64,000 nt of DNA from assembly GCA_902812445.1 (NCBI GenBank), contig CADDZF010000001.1, positions 1-64,000 of the forward strand, written 5' to 3'. Positions 1-9,375 of the stretch are shown here, in pieces. This stretch comes from Methylococcaceae bacterium. Lineage in GTDB: Bacteria; Pseudomonadota; Gammaproteobacteria; Methylococcales; Methylococcaceae. A program made the position numbers and the translations under genes. The notes beneath the pieces are model-generated. The model worked only from the letters and a program-made list of their open reading frames with translations. It made no database searches and had not been told where the DNA came from. The first letter of the stretch is position 1; each line of letters begins with the position of its first letter.

Positions 1-114
1 ATCGACGCTCTGGAGGATCACTTGGAAGACAGCTTGAGAACGCTGGAAAACGACCACGGCCGAGTCCATTCGATCGTCGCTTGGCCATGGATCATAGATT
101 CACTTCAGAATTAG
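1..114 (+). mobile_element. C-terminal tail of an ORF entering from the left edge (IDALEDHLEDSLRTLENDHGRVHSIVAWPWIIDSLQN*), possibly a transposase
   Basis: Open frame from base 1 to TAG at 112-114; the RVHSIVAWPWI ending resembles the C-terminus of some DDE transposases from memory. Not checked. Confidence 0.35.
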
Positions 115-130
115 AAATGGAATTAGGGGT

Positions 131-3100
131 TCAGCAAAAATCCCGCGCCTGGGTACTCAGTCCGCCCAACAGCTTTGAATGATCGATCAGCCGCCGTGCC
201 AGCACGTGGATCACTTCCCCATCCCGCTGTACTTCACCCCTGACGCCCAAGAGGCGAGCGGTCAGCACCTCGCGCCGCTGCCGCTCGACCAGTCGGCTCC
301 AGACGATGAGATTCAGGTCGCCGGTCTCATCTTCCAGAGTGATGAACACCACGCCGGTCGCCGTGCCGGGGCGCTGGCGCGTGATCACCAGGCCCGCCGC
401 GCGCACGGAGTGGCCTTGCGGCAAAGCGCGTACCTCGGCCGCCGTCACGTAGCCCCGCTTCGCGAAGCGCGCTCGCAGCAGCGCGAGCGGATGTCGTCTG
501 AGCGTCAGTCGCAGGCTCGCATAGTCTGCCGTGATCGCCTCGGCTTCAGTGGGCCGCCGCAGTAACGGCGATCCTTCCACGATTCGATCCTCGGCAAACA
601 GGGGCGACGGCGCTTCGATTCCCGCAATCGCCCACAGTGCCTGATGGCGATGTCCGGCAAGACTGGACAGCGCATCGGCGGCGGCCAGCGACGCGAGATC
701 CCGACGGTCGAGACGGGCGCGCTGGGTGAGTTCCTGGATATCGGCAAACGGCGCTTCCGCCCGCGCCGCGACCAATCGCTCGGCGCCGGCCGTGGATAGT
801 CCTTTGACCTGACGCAGGCCGAGGCGGAGTGCCAGCTGGCCAGCCTTATCTCTCTCCAGCGTGCAGTCCCAGTGGCTGACGCACGCGTCCACCGGCCGCA
901 CCTCGACGCCGTGGCGCCGGGCGTCCTGGACCAGTTGCGCGGGCGCGTAGAAACCCATGGGCTGACTGTTCAAAAGGGCGCAGGTGAATGCCGCCGGCTC
1001 GTGCCGTTTCAGCCAGGCAGAGACATAAACCAGGAGTGCGAAGGAGGCCGAATGGCTTTCCGGAAAGCCATACTCGCCGAAGCCCCGGATCTGCTCGATC
1101 ATCTTTTGCGCGAAGTCGTCCGTATAGCCGCGTTCGCGCAGGCCATCCAGCAATCGCCCTTCGAACGCGGCAAGTCCGCCCTTGCGCCGCCACGCCGCCA
1201 TGGAGCGCCGCAGCCGGTCGGCTTCGCCCGAACTGAAACCGGCGGCGACCATGGCGAGCTGCATCACCTGTTCCTGGAACACCGGCACGCCCAGCGTCCG
1301 CTCCAGCACGCGTTTCACTTCAGCGCTCGGATAACTGACGGGCTCCCGCCCTTGCCGCCGCGCGAGATACGGGTGCACCACGCCGCCCTGGATCGGCCCC
1401 GGACGGATCAGCGCTATTTCGATCACCAAATCGTAGTAGCAACGGGGTCTCAGCTTGGGCAGCATGGCCATCTGGGCGCGCGATTCGATCTGGAACACGC
1501 CCCTCGTGTCGGCCTCGCCGATCATGGCGTACACCGCCGGGTCTTCCGGCGGAACGTCCTCGAGCCGCAGCGCTGCATCGCGCCGCTGGCTCACCAGCGC
1601 CAGCGCCTTGCGGATGGCTGTCAGCATGCCGAGCGCCAGCACGTCCACTTTCAGTAGACCCAGCGCATCCAGATCATCCTTGTCCCACTGGATCACCGTT
1701 CGCTCCGGCATCGCGGCATTCTCGATCGGGCACAGCCGGGTCAAGGGGCCGCGGGCAATCACCAAGCCGCCGGTGTGCTGGGAAAGGTGACGGGGAAAGC
1801 CGACCAGCACGCTCACGAGCTCGGCGAGGCGTTGCAGAATCGGATAGGCCGGATCAAAGCCAATCTCCCGCAGTCGCGCCGGCAAGACCTGCTGACCGTC
1901 CCACCCCGCCATCGAGCGGGCCAGCCGGTCCACCTGATCGGGCGGCAGCCCCAATGCCTTGGCGACATCCCGAATGGCGCTGCGGGGCTTGTAGGTGATC
2001 ACCGCGGCGGTGAGGGCGGCACGATCGCGGCCATATTTGGCATAGATATACTGGATCACCTCTTCGCGGCGTTCGTGCTCGAAATCAACGTCGATGTCGG
2101 GCGGCTCCCTGCGTTCCCGGGAGATGAAGCGCTCGAACAGCAGGGCCATGCGATCGGGATCCACTTCGGTGATGTGCAGGCAGTAACACACTGCCGAATT
2201 GGCCGCCGATCCGCGCCCCTGGCAGAGAATACCGCGCGCACGGGCGAAGGCGACGATATCGTACACGGTGAGGAAATACGGCTCATAGGCCAGTTCAGCG
2301 ATGAGAGCGAGCTCATGTTCGAGCTGGCCGCGGACACGGGCTGGCACGCCGTTTGGAAAGCGCTCGCTGGCGCCTTTTTCGGTCAGGCGGCGGAGATACG
2401 TGGCGGGGGTTTCGCCGGCCGGGACGATCTCCTCCGGGTATTCATAGCGCAGCACGTCCAGCGAGAAGCGGCATCGCGATGAGACGCGCAAGGTTTCCGC
2501 CAACAGTTCCGGCGGATAGATGCGCCGCAGGTGCTCGAGCGGACGCAGGTGCCGCTCGCCGTTGGAGTAGAGCGCATGCCCCGCCCTCTGCACGGTGGTG
2601 TGCAGACGAATGGCGGTCAAGGTATCCTGCAGCGGACGGCGCGTCCGCAGGTGCATGTGCACGTCTCCGGCCGCGACCAGCGGAAGTCCGCCTTCCCGAC
2701 CGATCCGTTCGAGCCCGCGCAGGCGCTCGCCATCACGTCCGTCGCGCAGCAATTCCACCGCGATCCAAGCGCGCTGCGGGAACCGTTCCGCGAGCCAGCG
2801 GGCCTGTTCGCTCCAGCTTTCGACGGGAAATTCCCCGGGCGGATCGTACGGCCGCGGCAGCCACAGCGCAAGGCACTGCTCGAGTCCCTGAGCCAGATCG
2901 TCCCGCGCCAATCGGTAAGCGCCCTTCTCAGCCCGCCGCCGACCTTTCGAAATGACTTCGGATAGATAGCCGTAACCCTCGCGGTCCATCGCCAGCAACA
3001 CCAGCGAAGGTCCTTCGGCTAGCGTGATCTCCGTTCCGATGATCAGCGCGAGACCGCAATCCTTCGCGGCGGCGTGCGCGCGCACGACCCCGGCCAGCGA

Positions 3101-3244
3101 GCACTCGTCGGTGAGGGCGAGCGCCGCGTAGCCGAGCGCCTTCGCTTGAAGAACCAGTTCCTCGGGGTGGGAGGCGCCGCGCAGAAAGCTGAAATTGGAG
3201 ACGCAGTGCAGTTCGGCATAGTCGGCAAGCCTTGCGCCGGACAT
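131..3244 (-). CDS. dnaE2: Error-prone DNA polymerase III alpha subunit DnaE2 (ImuC)
   Basis: PHP-domain N-terminus (HCVSNFSFLRGASHPEELV) and PolIIIalpha catalytic motif (PPDIDVDFEHERREEV); directly after imuB. ATG at 3244; alternative TTG at 3256 would overlap the imuB stop. Confidence 0.95.
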   Translation of the reverse strand: MSGARLADYAELHCVSNFSFLRGASHPEELVLQAKALGYAALALTDECSLAGVVRAHAAAKDCGLALIIGTEITLAEGPSLVLLAMDREGYGYLSEVISKGRRRAEKGAYRLARDDLAQGLEQCLALWLPRPYDPPGEFPVESWSEQARWLAERFPQRAWIAVELLRDGRDGERLRGLERIGREGGLPLVAAGDVHMHLRTRRPLQDTLTAIRLHTTVQRAGHALYSNGERHLRPLEHLRRIYPPELLAETLRVSSRCRFSLDVLRYEYPEEIVPAGETPATYLRRLTEKGASERFPNGVPARVRGQLEHELALIAELAYEPYFLTVYDIVAFARARGILCQGRGSAANSAVCYCLHITEVDPDRMALLFERFISRERREPPDIDVDFEHERREEVIQYIYAKYGRDRAALTAAVITYKPRSAIRDVAKALGLPPDQVDRLARSMAGWDGQQVLPARLREIGFDPAYPILQRLAELVSVLVGFPRHLSQHTGGLVIARGPLTRLCPIENAAMPERTVIQWDKDDLDALGLLKVDVLALGMLTAIRKALALVSQRRDAALRLEDVPPEDPAVYAMIGEADTRGVFQIESRAQMAMLPKLRPRCYYDLVIEIALIRPGPIQGGVVHPYLARRQGREPVSYPSAEVKRVLERTLGVPVFQEQVMQLAMVAAGFSSGEADRLRRSMAAWRRKGGLAAFEGRLLDGLRERGYTDDFAQKMIEQIRGFGEYGFPESHSASFALLVYVSAWLKRHEPAAFTCALLNSQPMGFYAPAQLVQDARRHGVEVRPVDACVSHWDCTLERDKAGQLALRLGLRQVKGLSTAGAERLVAARAEAPFADIQELTQRARLDRRDLASLAAADALSSLAGHRHQALWAIAGIEAPSPLFAEDRIVEGSPLLRRPTEAEAITADYASLRLTLRRHPLALLRARFAKRGYVTAAEVRALPQGHSVRAAGLVITRQRPGTATGVVFITLEDETGDLNLIVWSRLVERQRREVLTARLLGVRGEVQRDGEVIHVLARRLIDHSKLLGGLSTQARDFC

Positions 3245-3252
3245 GCGCTGCC

Positions 3253-4677
3253 TCAATCGAACAGGCCGTGCAGGAACCAGCGGCCGCTATTGCGCTCGCG
3301 GAAAACCCACCAGCGTACTCCCCTGGCGTCCGTGGCGATGAAGTAATCGCGGGCGATGCCACCGTCCCACCAGCCGCTCTCAATGCATTCGCGGCTTCCG
3401 CTAAAGACGAGCGTTCCGTTCAGACACGGCCGTCCGTCACGCGAGGCAAGCGGCCGCGGCGCCGGCAACAGCCACAGCGGTCGTCGGGCCCAGGCCGGGG
3501 CGGCGCTCGCCTCGCCCGGTGAACAGAAGCGGAAGGCGCACTCGGGGCGATAGTCGGCGACCAGCTTCAGTCCGCGTACCGCCTCCTCGCCCAGCCGAGC
3601 GCGCAGCCGCTCGATCAGCGCCTCACCGCTTTCCCGCATCGTCCGCTTCGCGCTATCCAGAAGCTCGCCCTGGACGCTGGCTACAGGGAGGATGGCGCCG
3701 GCGATCAGGACAAGAGCCTGCACCGGCGCCGGTAACACCAGGCGCGTCAGACGCTCGCGCAGCAGGCGGCCAAAGCGCTCGGCATCCCGACCGGGCTCGA
3801 TGCATCCCAGGGTGAAGCGGGTCGGCGAGGCGCCAGGATGAGCCAGGCTCCACGTCAACCGCTGCACGCCGCCCTCACGGGCGCGCAGGAAACCCTCCAG
3901 TTCCCGCAACAGCCGCTGCGCGGCGAACAGCAGCGCCTCGGTCTGCGCGGTTTGCCGGGGCAATTCCAGCCGCCGCTCGAAGCGGGACGGCGGCGTGTAC
4001 CAGGGCCGTGGATCGGGTTCCCGGCCCAGTGCGCGATCAAGCAGACGGACAAAGCCCGCTCCAAACCGTTTGGTTAGCCCCTCACGCGGCAGCCTGAGGC
4101 AATCGCCGATACACCTCAACCCCATTCCAGCCAGGCTCTGCTCGATTTTCGGGTCCAGCTGCAAATCCGTCAGGGGGAGCCGGCTGAGCGGGCCGATCAG
4201 CGATCGGCCGCCGCGGATGCACACTTCCTCCCCGGCCCTGACGAACAGCGTGGCGGCCAGCGGCGTCGGCGCCAGCGCGAGGCGCGGCCGGTAACCGAGT
4301 GCCCGCACGCCTTCGCGCACGCATTGCAGCAGCGGTTCAGCGCCGCCGAAGAGACGGAGACTGGCGCCGACCTCGAGCAACAGGCCGTCCGGCGGGGACA
4401 GGCTGAGCGCCGGCGTGAACTGACCGCACCAGGTAGCCAGGGCCTCCAGCGCGCGCCGTTCGCAGTCCTCTCGCCGCGCGATGACTTCGATGGAACCCAG
4501 CACGCGGGCGGCGTTCAGGGACATCCCCGGCCGAATGCCGAGCGCGCAGGCTGCTAGATTGGCGAGCAGCACACGCGCTGGCGAGCCGCCGGCATCGATC
4601 ACGCACGGCCCGGGCCGCGCCTCCCAGCCGAGGGCTTCGAAGGGCAGATACGGCAAGCCCAGACTCAGCCACTCCAT
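3253..4677 (-). CDS. imuB: Y-family polymerase-like mutasome protein ImuB
   Basis: 474 aa, ImuB-like sequence between imuA and dnaE2. Confidence 0.9.
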   Translation of the reverse strand: MEWLSLGLPYLPFEALGWEARPGPCVIDAGGSPARVLLANLAACALGIRPGMSLNAARVLGSIEVIARREDCERRALEALATWCGQFTPALSLSPPDGLLLEVGASLRLFGGAEPLLQCVREGVRALGYRPRLALAPTPLAATLFVRAGEEVCIRGGRSLIGPLSRLPLTDLQLDPKIEQSLAGMGLRCIGDCLRLPREGLTKRFGAGFVRLLDRALGREPDPRPWYTPPSRFERRLELPRQTAQTEALLFAAQRLLRELEGFLRAREGGVQRLTWSLAHPGASPTRFTLGCIEPGRDAERFGRLLRERLTRLVLPAPVQALVLIAGAILPVASVQGELLDSAKRTMRESGEALIERLRARLGEEAVRGLKLVADYRPECAFRFCSPGEASAAPAWARRPLWLLPAPRPLASRDGRPCLNGTLVFSGSRECIESGWWDGGIARDYFIATDARGVRWWVFRERNSGRWFLHGLFD

Positions 4678-4708
4678 TGTTCTTCCCGACAGGGCTCGCC
4701 CACACCGC

Positions 4709-5323
4709 TCACGGATGCCTCAAAGTGAGCGAGGCCGTCCGGCCGCCGCGGCGCTTGACCAGATCGATTACGCCGCCGCGTGCAGCGCTTTTCACGCGCA
4801 GGCGCAAAGCGGCAGGGGAAGCCTCAGTGAGCGCGCGCCCAGGACGGAACAGAATGCCCCAGGCGTCTCCGGTCGCGGCGGCGAGCTGCAGCCGGCGCAA
4901 GTCCCTAAACTCGGCCGTCTCCAGCCAGCTCAGTACGGCGCTGCAGGCGCCGGAGCGTAGCGTCTGCTCGGTAGCCCACAACCGGTCGGTGGGTCGGCCG
5001 CCTGCCTGGATCAGCAGCATACGGGACAGCGCCATGCCGCGCTGGGCCAGCGCGGGTGCATATGGCGTGTAAGACGGATCGACCCAGGCCAGCCAGCGTG
5101 CTTCTTGGCCGAGCCTGACGAGGGCCGGCATCACCAGCGAGAGTGCGCCGCTGCCCTCAGGGCCGACCAGTAGCTCAGTCAAAGCGCCCGAAGGCCAGCC
5201 TTCCGGCAATAAGCCGTCCAGTTCGGCAAGGCCGGTGGGAATGCCGGGAATCGCGGCGCTCGATCTGGTGCCGGCGCGCCAGATGCCATGATGAGCCAAT
5301 TGGGTTTCAAGGCGCTGATCCAT
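4709..5323 (-). CDS. imuA: Translesion synthesis-associated protein ImuA (RecA/SulA-like)
   Basis: 204 aa; GIPTGLAELDGLLPEGWPSGALTELLVGPEGSGALSL typical of ImuA; operon position. Confidence 0.88.
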   Translation of the reverse strand: MDQRLETQLAHHGIWRAGTRSSAAIPGIPTGLAELDGLLPEGWPSGALTELLVGPEGSGALSLVMPALVRLGQEARWLAWVDPSYTPYAPALAQRGMALSRMLLIQAGGRPTDRLWATEQTLRSGACSAVLSWLETAEFRDLRRLQLAAATGDAWGILFRPGRALTEASPAALRLRVKSAARGGVIDLVKRRGGRTASLTLRHP

Positions 5324-5369
5324 ATCGGAAACGGGCGCTTGAACAGCGGTTGCCCCTGAGGTGTTCCCT

Positions 5370-5507
5370 TCACCATACCCGGAGCCGGGCTAGCCGGCTG
5401 ATTTCAGCTTTGGCGCGTTTGAGCGAGCGGGCGCGCTGTTTCTGCGCCGTCCTTCGATCCCAATAAGCGTTCAGTTGTTCGAGGCGAAGGATGAGTTTCT
5501 CGAGCAT
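5370..5507 (-). CDS. 45-aa basic micropeptide, first gene of the imu operon (MLEKLILRLEQLNAYWDRRTAQKQRARSLKRAKAEISRLARLRVW)
   Basis: Internal ATG at 5507 has a good SD (GAGGAG-atccgcc-ATG); the longer 72-aa ORF start would read through the candidate operator. Sits between operator and imuA. Confidence 0.6.
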   Translation of the reverse strand: MLEKLILRLEQLNAYWDRRTAQKQRARSLKRAKAEISRLARLRVW

Positions 5508-5548
5508 GGCGGATCTCCTCAAAGGTAGACAATCAAACCACAGCAATA

Positions 5549-5564
5549 GACTACTTTTGTAGTC
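5549..5564. promoter_or_regulatory. Candidate SOS operator GACTAC-TTTT-GTAGTC upstream of the micropeptide/imuA/imuB/dnaE2 operon
   Basis: Perfect 16-bp palindrome with the same GACTA-N6-TAGTC half-sites as 6228-6243; 42 bp upstream of the micropeptide ATG. Confidence 0.7.
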
Positions 5565-5584
5565 ATAGCGAGCAAAAAAAGCTT

Positions 5585-6202
5585 TCAATCGAAATCCATG
5601 ACCATTTGCCGCACCACGCCGCAGACCGTCGCGCTCTGCTTCACCTCCATGATGGGATAGCGCGGATTGAGCGGCTTCAGATAACGCGTGCCGCCGTCGA
5701 TCACCAGTTGCTTGAAGGTGGCCTGCTCGGCCTCGTCCAGGCGCACCACCACGAAGCTGCCATGATGCGGCTCGAGCGCCGGATCGACGATGATGATGCT
5801 GCCGTTCGGGAATACCGGTTCCATGCTGTCCCCCTGCACCCGCAAGGCATAGGCGTGGACGCCGACCCGGCGAGTGACGGGAACGAAATGGTCATCCGCG
5901 CCGGGCGGATAGGGATCGACCACTTCCCGCCACTGCCCCGCCGCGACCCAGGAGATCAGCGGCACCTGCGCCAGGATGTCCGGTCCCTCGACCACGTTGC
6001 GATCCGTGCCCTGGCCGGTAGCCAGCCAGCGGGCATCGACGCGCAGCGCCGCCGCCAGCGGGAAGATTTCCGTGGTCGATTCGATCAGGCCGTTCTCCAG
6101 TTTGGAAATCAGTTGCTGGCTCAAACCGGAGTGCCGGGCGAGCGCTCGCTGGCTCAGCCGTACCTGTTGCCGCGCCCTTTTGAGCCGTTGACCCAGCGTC
6201 AT
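5585..6202 (-). CDS. XRE-HTH / S24 (LexA/CI-type) self-cleaving repressor, SOS mutasome regulator
   Basis: N-terminal HTH (LSQRALARHSGLSQQLISKLENG), Ala-Gly in WVAAGQW, Ser in VQGDSMEPVF, Lys in TFKQLV. Confidence 0.9.
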   Translation of the reverse strand: MTLGQRLKRARQQVRLSQRALARHSGLSQQLISKLENGLIESTTEIFPLAAALRVDARWLATGQGTDRNVVEGPDILAQVPLISWVAAGQWREVVDPYPPGADDHFVPVTRRVGVHAYALRVQGDSMEPVFPNGSIIIVDPALEPHHGSFVVVRLDEAEQATFKQLVIDGGTRYLKPLNPRYPIMEVKQSATVCGVVRQMVMDFD

Positions 6203-6227
6203 AATCTTGTCCGTTAAACCCTCTATT

Positions 6228-6243
6228 GACTAATATAATAGTC
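6228..6243. promoter_or_regulatory. Candidate repressor operator GACTA-ATATAA-TAGTC
   Basis: Extended palindrome TGACTA-N6-TAGTCA starting 26 bp upstream of the repressor ATG; overlaps a TATTAT -10-like hexamer on the minus strand. Confidence 0.7.
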
Positions 6244-6373
6244 ATTTGTGACGCCGGGCGTCAAGGGTTTTAACTGCAGCAGACCGTTTTTACTCGCTGC
6301 ATGGCTCATCCCGTTCCCGCGTTGGCTGATTCGCGGTATGCTCAAAAACACACACGTCATCGGGAACATTGGA

Positions 6374-7282
6374 ATGTTTTCTTTACCGCGCGTCTGTCGC
6401 AGAGGCGGCATTTCTCTGACCGCTATCTGGTACTATCCGCAACGCTTCTTGAGCCGCCCGCGGCTCTTCTGCGCCGGAATCTTTTGGCTGGGGTTGATGG
6501 CGCACGCATTGGCTTCCGATCCCAGCGCATCGACCGAAGTCCTGCTCGATCGAATCATCGCAGCGCCCCATCGCGCTCCGGCTGACCGGCAGCGCGACCG
6601 CTATCGTCATCCGAAGGAAACGCTCTCATTCTTTCGCGTACGCGAAAACATGACCGTGGTCGAAGTCTGGCCGGGTCGCGGCTGGTACACCGAAATCCTG
6701 GCGCCGTTCCTGCGCGATTCGGGGAAGCTGTATGCGGCAGGTTTCGTTAGAGGCTCATCCGATGTCGCCGATTATCCAACAGCAACCCAAGAGGCGTTTG
6801 AACAAAAGCTCAGGCAACAGCCCGAGATCTATGATCGCGTCATGATCACGGCTTTTTCACCACCCCGCCTTAGCGAGATCGCGCCCAAAGGTTCCGTCGA
6901 CCGGGTGCTGACCTTCCGCAACGTTCATAACTGGCTGTCGCAAGGCCTTGCCGAAAGCTCGTTCCGAGCGTTCTACGAAGTCCTCAAGCCCGACGGCATA
7001 CTGGGAGTGGTGGAGCATCGGGCCTTCGACGGGACGCCGTTGTGCCGGCAGATCGAGACCGGATACGTGACCGAGAGACAAGTGATCGAACTCGCCCGCA
7101 ACGCGGGATTCGCACTGATCGGAAAGTCTGAAGTCAACGCCAATCCGAAGGATACGAAGGATCATCCGGGGGGCGTTTGGGCCTTGCCTCCCACCCTGCG
7201 TTGGGGATCGGTCGATGAGGGGAAATACCGCGCGATCGGCGAATCGGATCGTATGACGCTCGCGTTCGCCAAGCAACGGTAG
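6374..7282 (+). CDS. Exported class I SAM-dependent methyltransferase-like protein
   Basis: Hydrophobic signal-like segment (LFCAGIFWLGLMAHALA) followed by VVEVWPGRGWYTEILAPFL (SAM-binding motif I-like). ORF could start at 6248. Confidence 0.7.
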   Translation: MFSLPRVCRRGGISLTAIWYYPQRFLSRPRLFCAGIFWLGLMAHALASDPSASTEVLLDRIIAAPHRAPADRQRDRYRHPKETLSFFRVRENMTVVEVWPGRGWYTEILAPFLRDSGKLYAAGFVRGSSDVADYPTATQEAFEQKLRQQPEIYDRVMITAFSPPRLSEIAPKGSVDRVLTFRNVHNWLSQGLAESSFRAFYEVLKPDGILGVVEHRAFDGTPLCRQIETGYVTERQVIELARNAGFALIGKSEVNANPKDTKDHPGGVWALPPTLRWGSVDEGKYRAIGESDRMTLAFAKQR

Positions 7283-7374
7283 CGATCCGCTGGAGGTACT
7301 GTTCCAAGCCGTCTGACGGGATCATCAGCAGGCGCCGCGCGGTGCCGTGTTATCGGGCGCTTGGAGCCTCTGTA

Positions 7375-9198
7375 TCACGCAGGCGCTGGCCGGCTTTCTT
7401 CGCCGCCGTGGTGGCTCTTGTACCAATGCTCGAATTCCGCTGCCAACACCGGCCTGGAAAAATGGTATCCCTGCACTTCGCCGCAATGGCTGGTCTTCAG
7501 CATCTGCAGTTCCTTCACCGTCTCCACACCCTCGGCGATGATCTCCAATCCTAACGTCGTGCCCAACATGACGATTGCGTTGACGATCGCCATGTTGGCC
7601 GGAACCGTATCGATATTCCGGATGAACGACTGATCGATCTTCAGGCGCGTCAGCGGAAACTGGCTCAGATAGCTCAAGCTCGAATAGCCGGTTCCGAAAT
7701 CGTCGATGGCGAGCTGAATGCCCAGATTCCGCAGCTCGCGCAAGGTCCTGATGGTAGCCTCAGCATGAGACATGATGACGCTTTCGGTCATCTCCAGCTC
7801 GACACAGGCAGGATCGATGCCCGTTTCACCGATCACGCCGCGAACGAGATCCACAAAACCGGGATGATAAAGCTGCACCAACGAAACGTTGACGGCGACT
7901 CTGATCGGCGGCAAGCCGGACGCGAGCCATTCGCGGTGCTGGCGGCACGCCTCGCGCAGCGCCCATTCTCCGATCTGGACGATCAGTCCGGTCTCTTCGG
8001 CGATCGGGATGAACCTGGCCGGCAACAGCAGGCCGCGCTGCGGATGCCGCCAGCGCAGGAGAGCCTCCACACCGATGACTTCTGCCGTCGCGAGAGCGAT
8101 CTGCGGCTGGTAGAACAAACGGAATTCTCCATTCTCCAGCGCGCTCTGCAGGCCCGCTTCCAGAGCCAGCCGCTCGGACGTCGTTACGCCCAAGGTTTCG
8201 ACATAAAGCTGGTAACCGTCCCGCCCGCCGTGCTTGGCCTGATACATTGCCATATCGGCTTTCTTGATCAAGCCAGCCGCCTGCGAATCATGATCGGGAA
8301 ACAGGGCGATGCCGATGCTGGCCGTCACGCGCAGGGCATTGTCCAGGATCGAGAAAGGGCTCGCCAGGCGGCCAATGATTCGCTCGGCGACGACGGTGAC
8401 GTCGGACAGTTGTTGGATGTTCTCGAGGATGATCGTGAACTCATCACCGCCCAGGCGGGCAACGGTATCGCTTTCCCGCACACAGGCGAGCAATTCCCTC
8501 GCCACCGTCTTCAGCAGCAAATCGCCCACCGCATGGCCCAAGGCGTCATTGACGAACTTGAAGCGGTCGAGATCGATAAAAAACAGCGCCACCTTGCTCC
8601 CTTTCCGCCTGGCGTTCTGACAAGCCTTGTCCAGACGATCACCGAACAACAGGCGGTTCGGCAGCCGGGTCAGTTGATCATAATGGGCGAGAAAATAAAG
8701 ATGGGCTTGTTTGCGGCGTGTGATCTCATCGAGCAAATCATGCCCCGTACCCATGCCGACATACAGACCGTTCTGCGTGATGATGAAACCATTGACCATG
8801 TTCCGCATGCCGGCGTCGATCATGATACGGGCCAGATCGTCGATATTCGTCTTGATGTCGACGATCACCGGATCCGCCTGCATGAACAGGCTGATGGTTT
8901 TCTTGCGGTATAAATCCCGCGTATAGGGCTTGATGAATGCCTCGATCAAGGAATTGCGATCGATCAACCCCCGCGGAGATCGATCATCGTTGACGATGGC
9001 CACCGAATAGAGGTCCGGGTGGGCGATGAATTGCTCCAGTATGTCGAGACACTTCGCCGTTGCGAAGACGGCTGGTACGTCCTTCAGTAGAACCTTGACG
9101 GATGGCTCGGCAAAAGACCCTGCAGCCGAATCGAGCGGTGGGCGTTTGCTCGCCTCAGCGTCAGACAAAGAGTGAATAAGTTCCATAGCGTGCTCCAC
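7375..9198 (-). CDS. CBS-pair / GGDEF / EAL cyclic-di-GMP signalling protein
   Basis: GGDEF motif (ARLGGDEFTIIL), EAL motif (GVEALLRWRH, DDFGTGYSSLSYL), N-terminal CBS-like repeats. Confidence 0.88.
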   Translation of the reverse strand: MEHAMELIHSLSDAEASKRPPLDSAAGSFAEPSVKVLLKDVPAVFATAKCLDILEQFIAHPDLYSVAIVNDDRSPRGLIDRNSLIEAFIKPYTRDLYRKKTISLFMQADPVIVDIKTNIDDLARIMIDAGMRNMVNGFIITQNGLYVGMGTGHDLLDEITRRKQAHLYFLAHYDQLTRLPNRLLFGDRLDKACQNARRKGSKVALFFIDLDRFKFVNDALGHAVGDLLLKTVARELLACVRESDTVARLGGDEFTIILENIQQLSDVTVVAERIIGRLASPFSILDNALRVTASIGIALFPDHDSQAAGLIKKADMAMYQAKHGGRDGYQLYVETLGVTTSERLALEAGLQSALENGEFRLFYQPQIALATAEVIGVEALLRWRHPQRGLLLPARFIPIAEETGLIVQIGEWALREACRQHREWLASGLPPIRVAVNVSLVQLYHPGFVDLVRGVIGETGIDPACVELEMTESVIMSHAEATIRTLRELRNLGIQLAIDDFGTGYSSLSYLSQFPLTRLKIDQSFIRNIDTVPANMAIVNAIVMLGTTLGLEIIAEGVETVKELQMLKTSHCGEVQGYHFSRPVLAAEFEHWYKSHHGGEESRPAPA

Positions 9199-9323
9199 GG
9201 TGCCCCTATACGGTAAACGGCTGAGGTTACAATGCGGTTACCAAAAAGCTGAACCGTCACCCGCCAATAAGACAAAAGCGCATCCGCGGGGAGAGACAAA
9301 TCCAGCGCTTGGCTTCTGCAGGC

Positions 9324-9350
9324 AAAAAAAGAGGGGCTGAAAAGCCCCTC
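9324..9350 (-). terminator. Intrinsic terminator for hsp20
   Basis: Perfect stem GAGGGGCT-GAAA-AGCCCCTC with A7 on the plus strand (U7 on the minus transcript). Confidence 0.85.
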
Positions 9351-9375
9351 TCCAGTGCGCAAGATCTGCTAAAGC

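Noticed and set aside
7765-8913. 382-aa plus-strand ORF
   Set aside because: Antisense shadow of the CBS-GGDEF-EAL gene.
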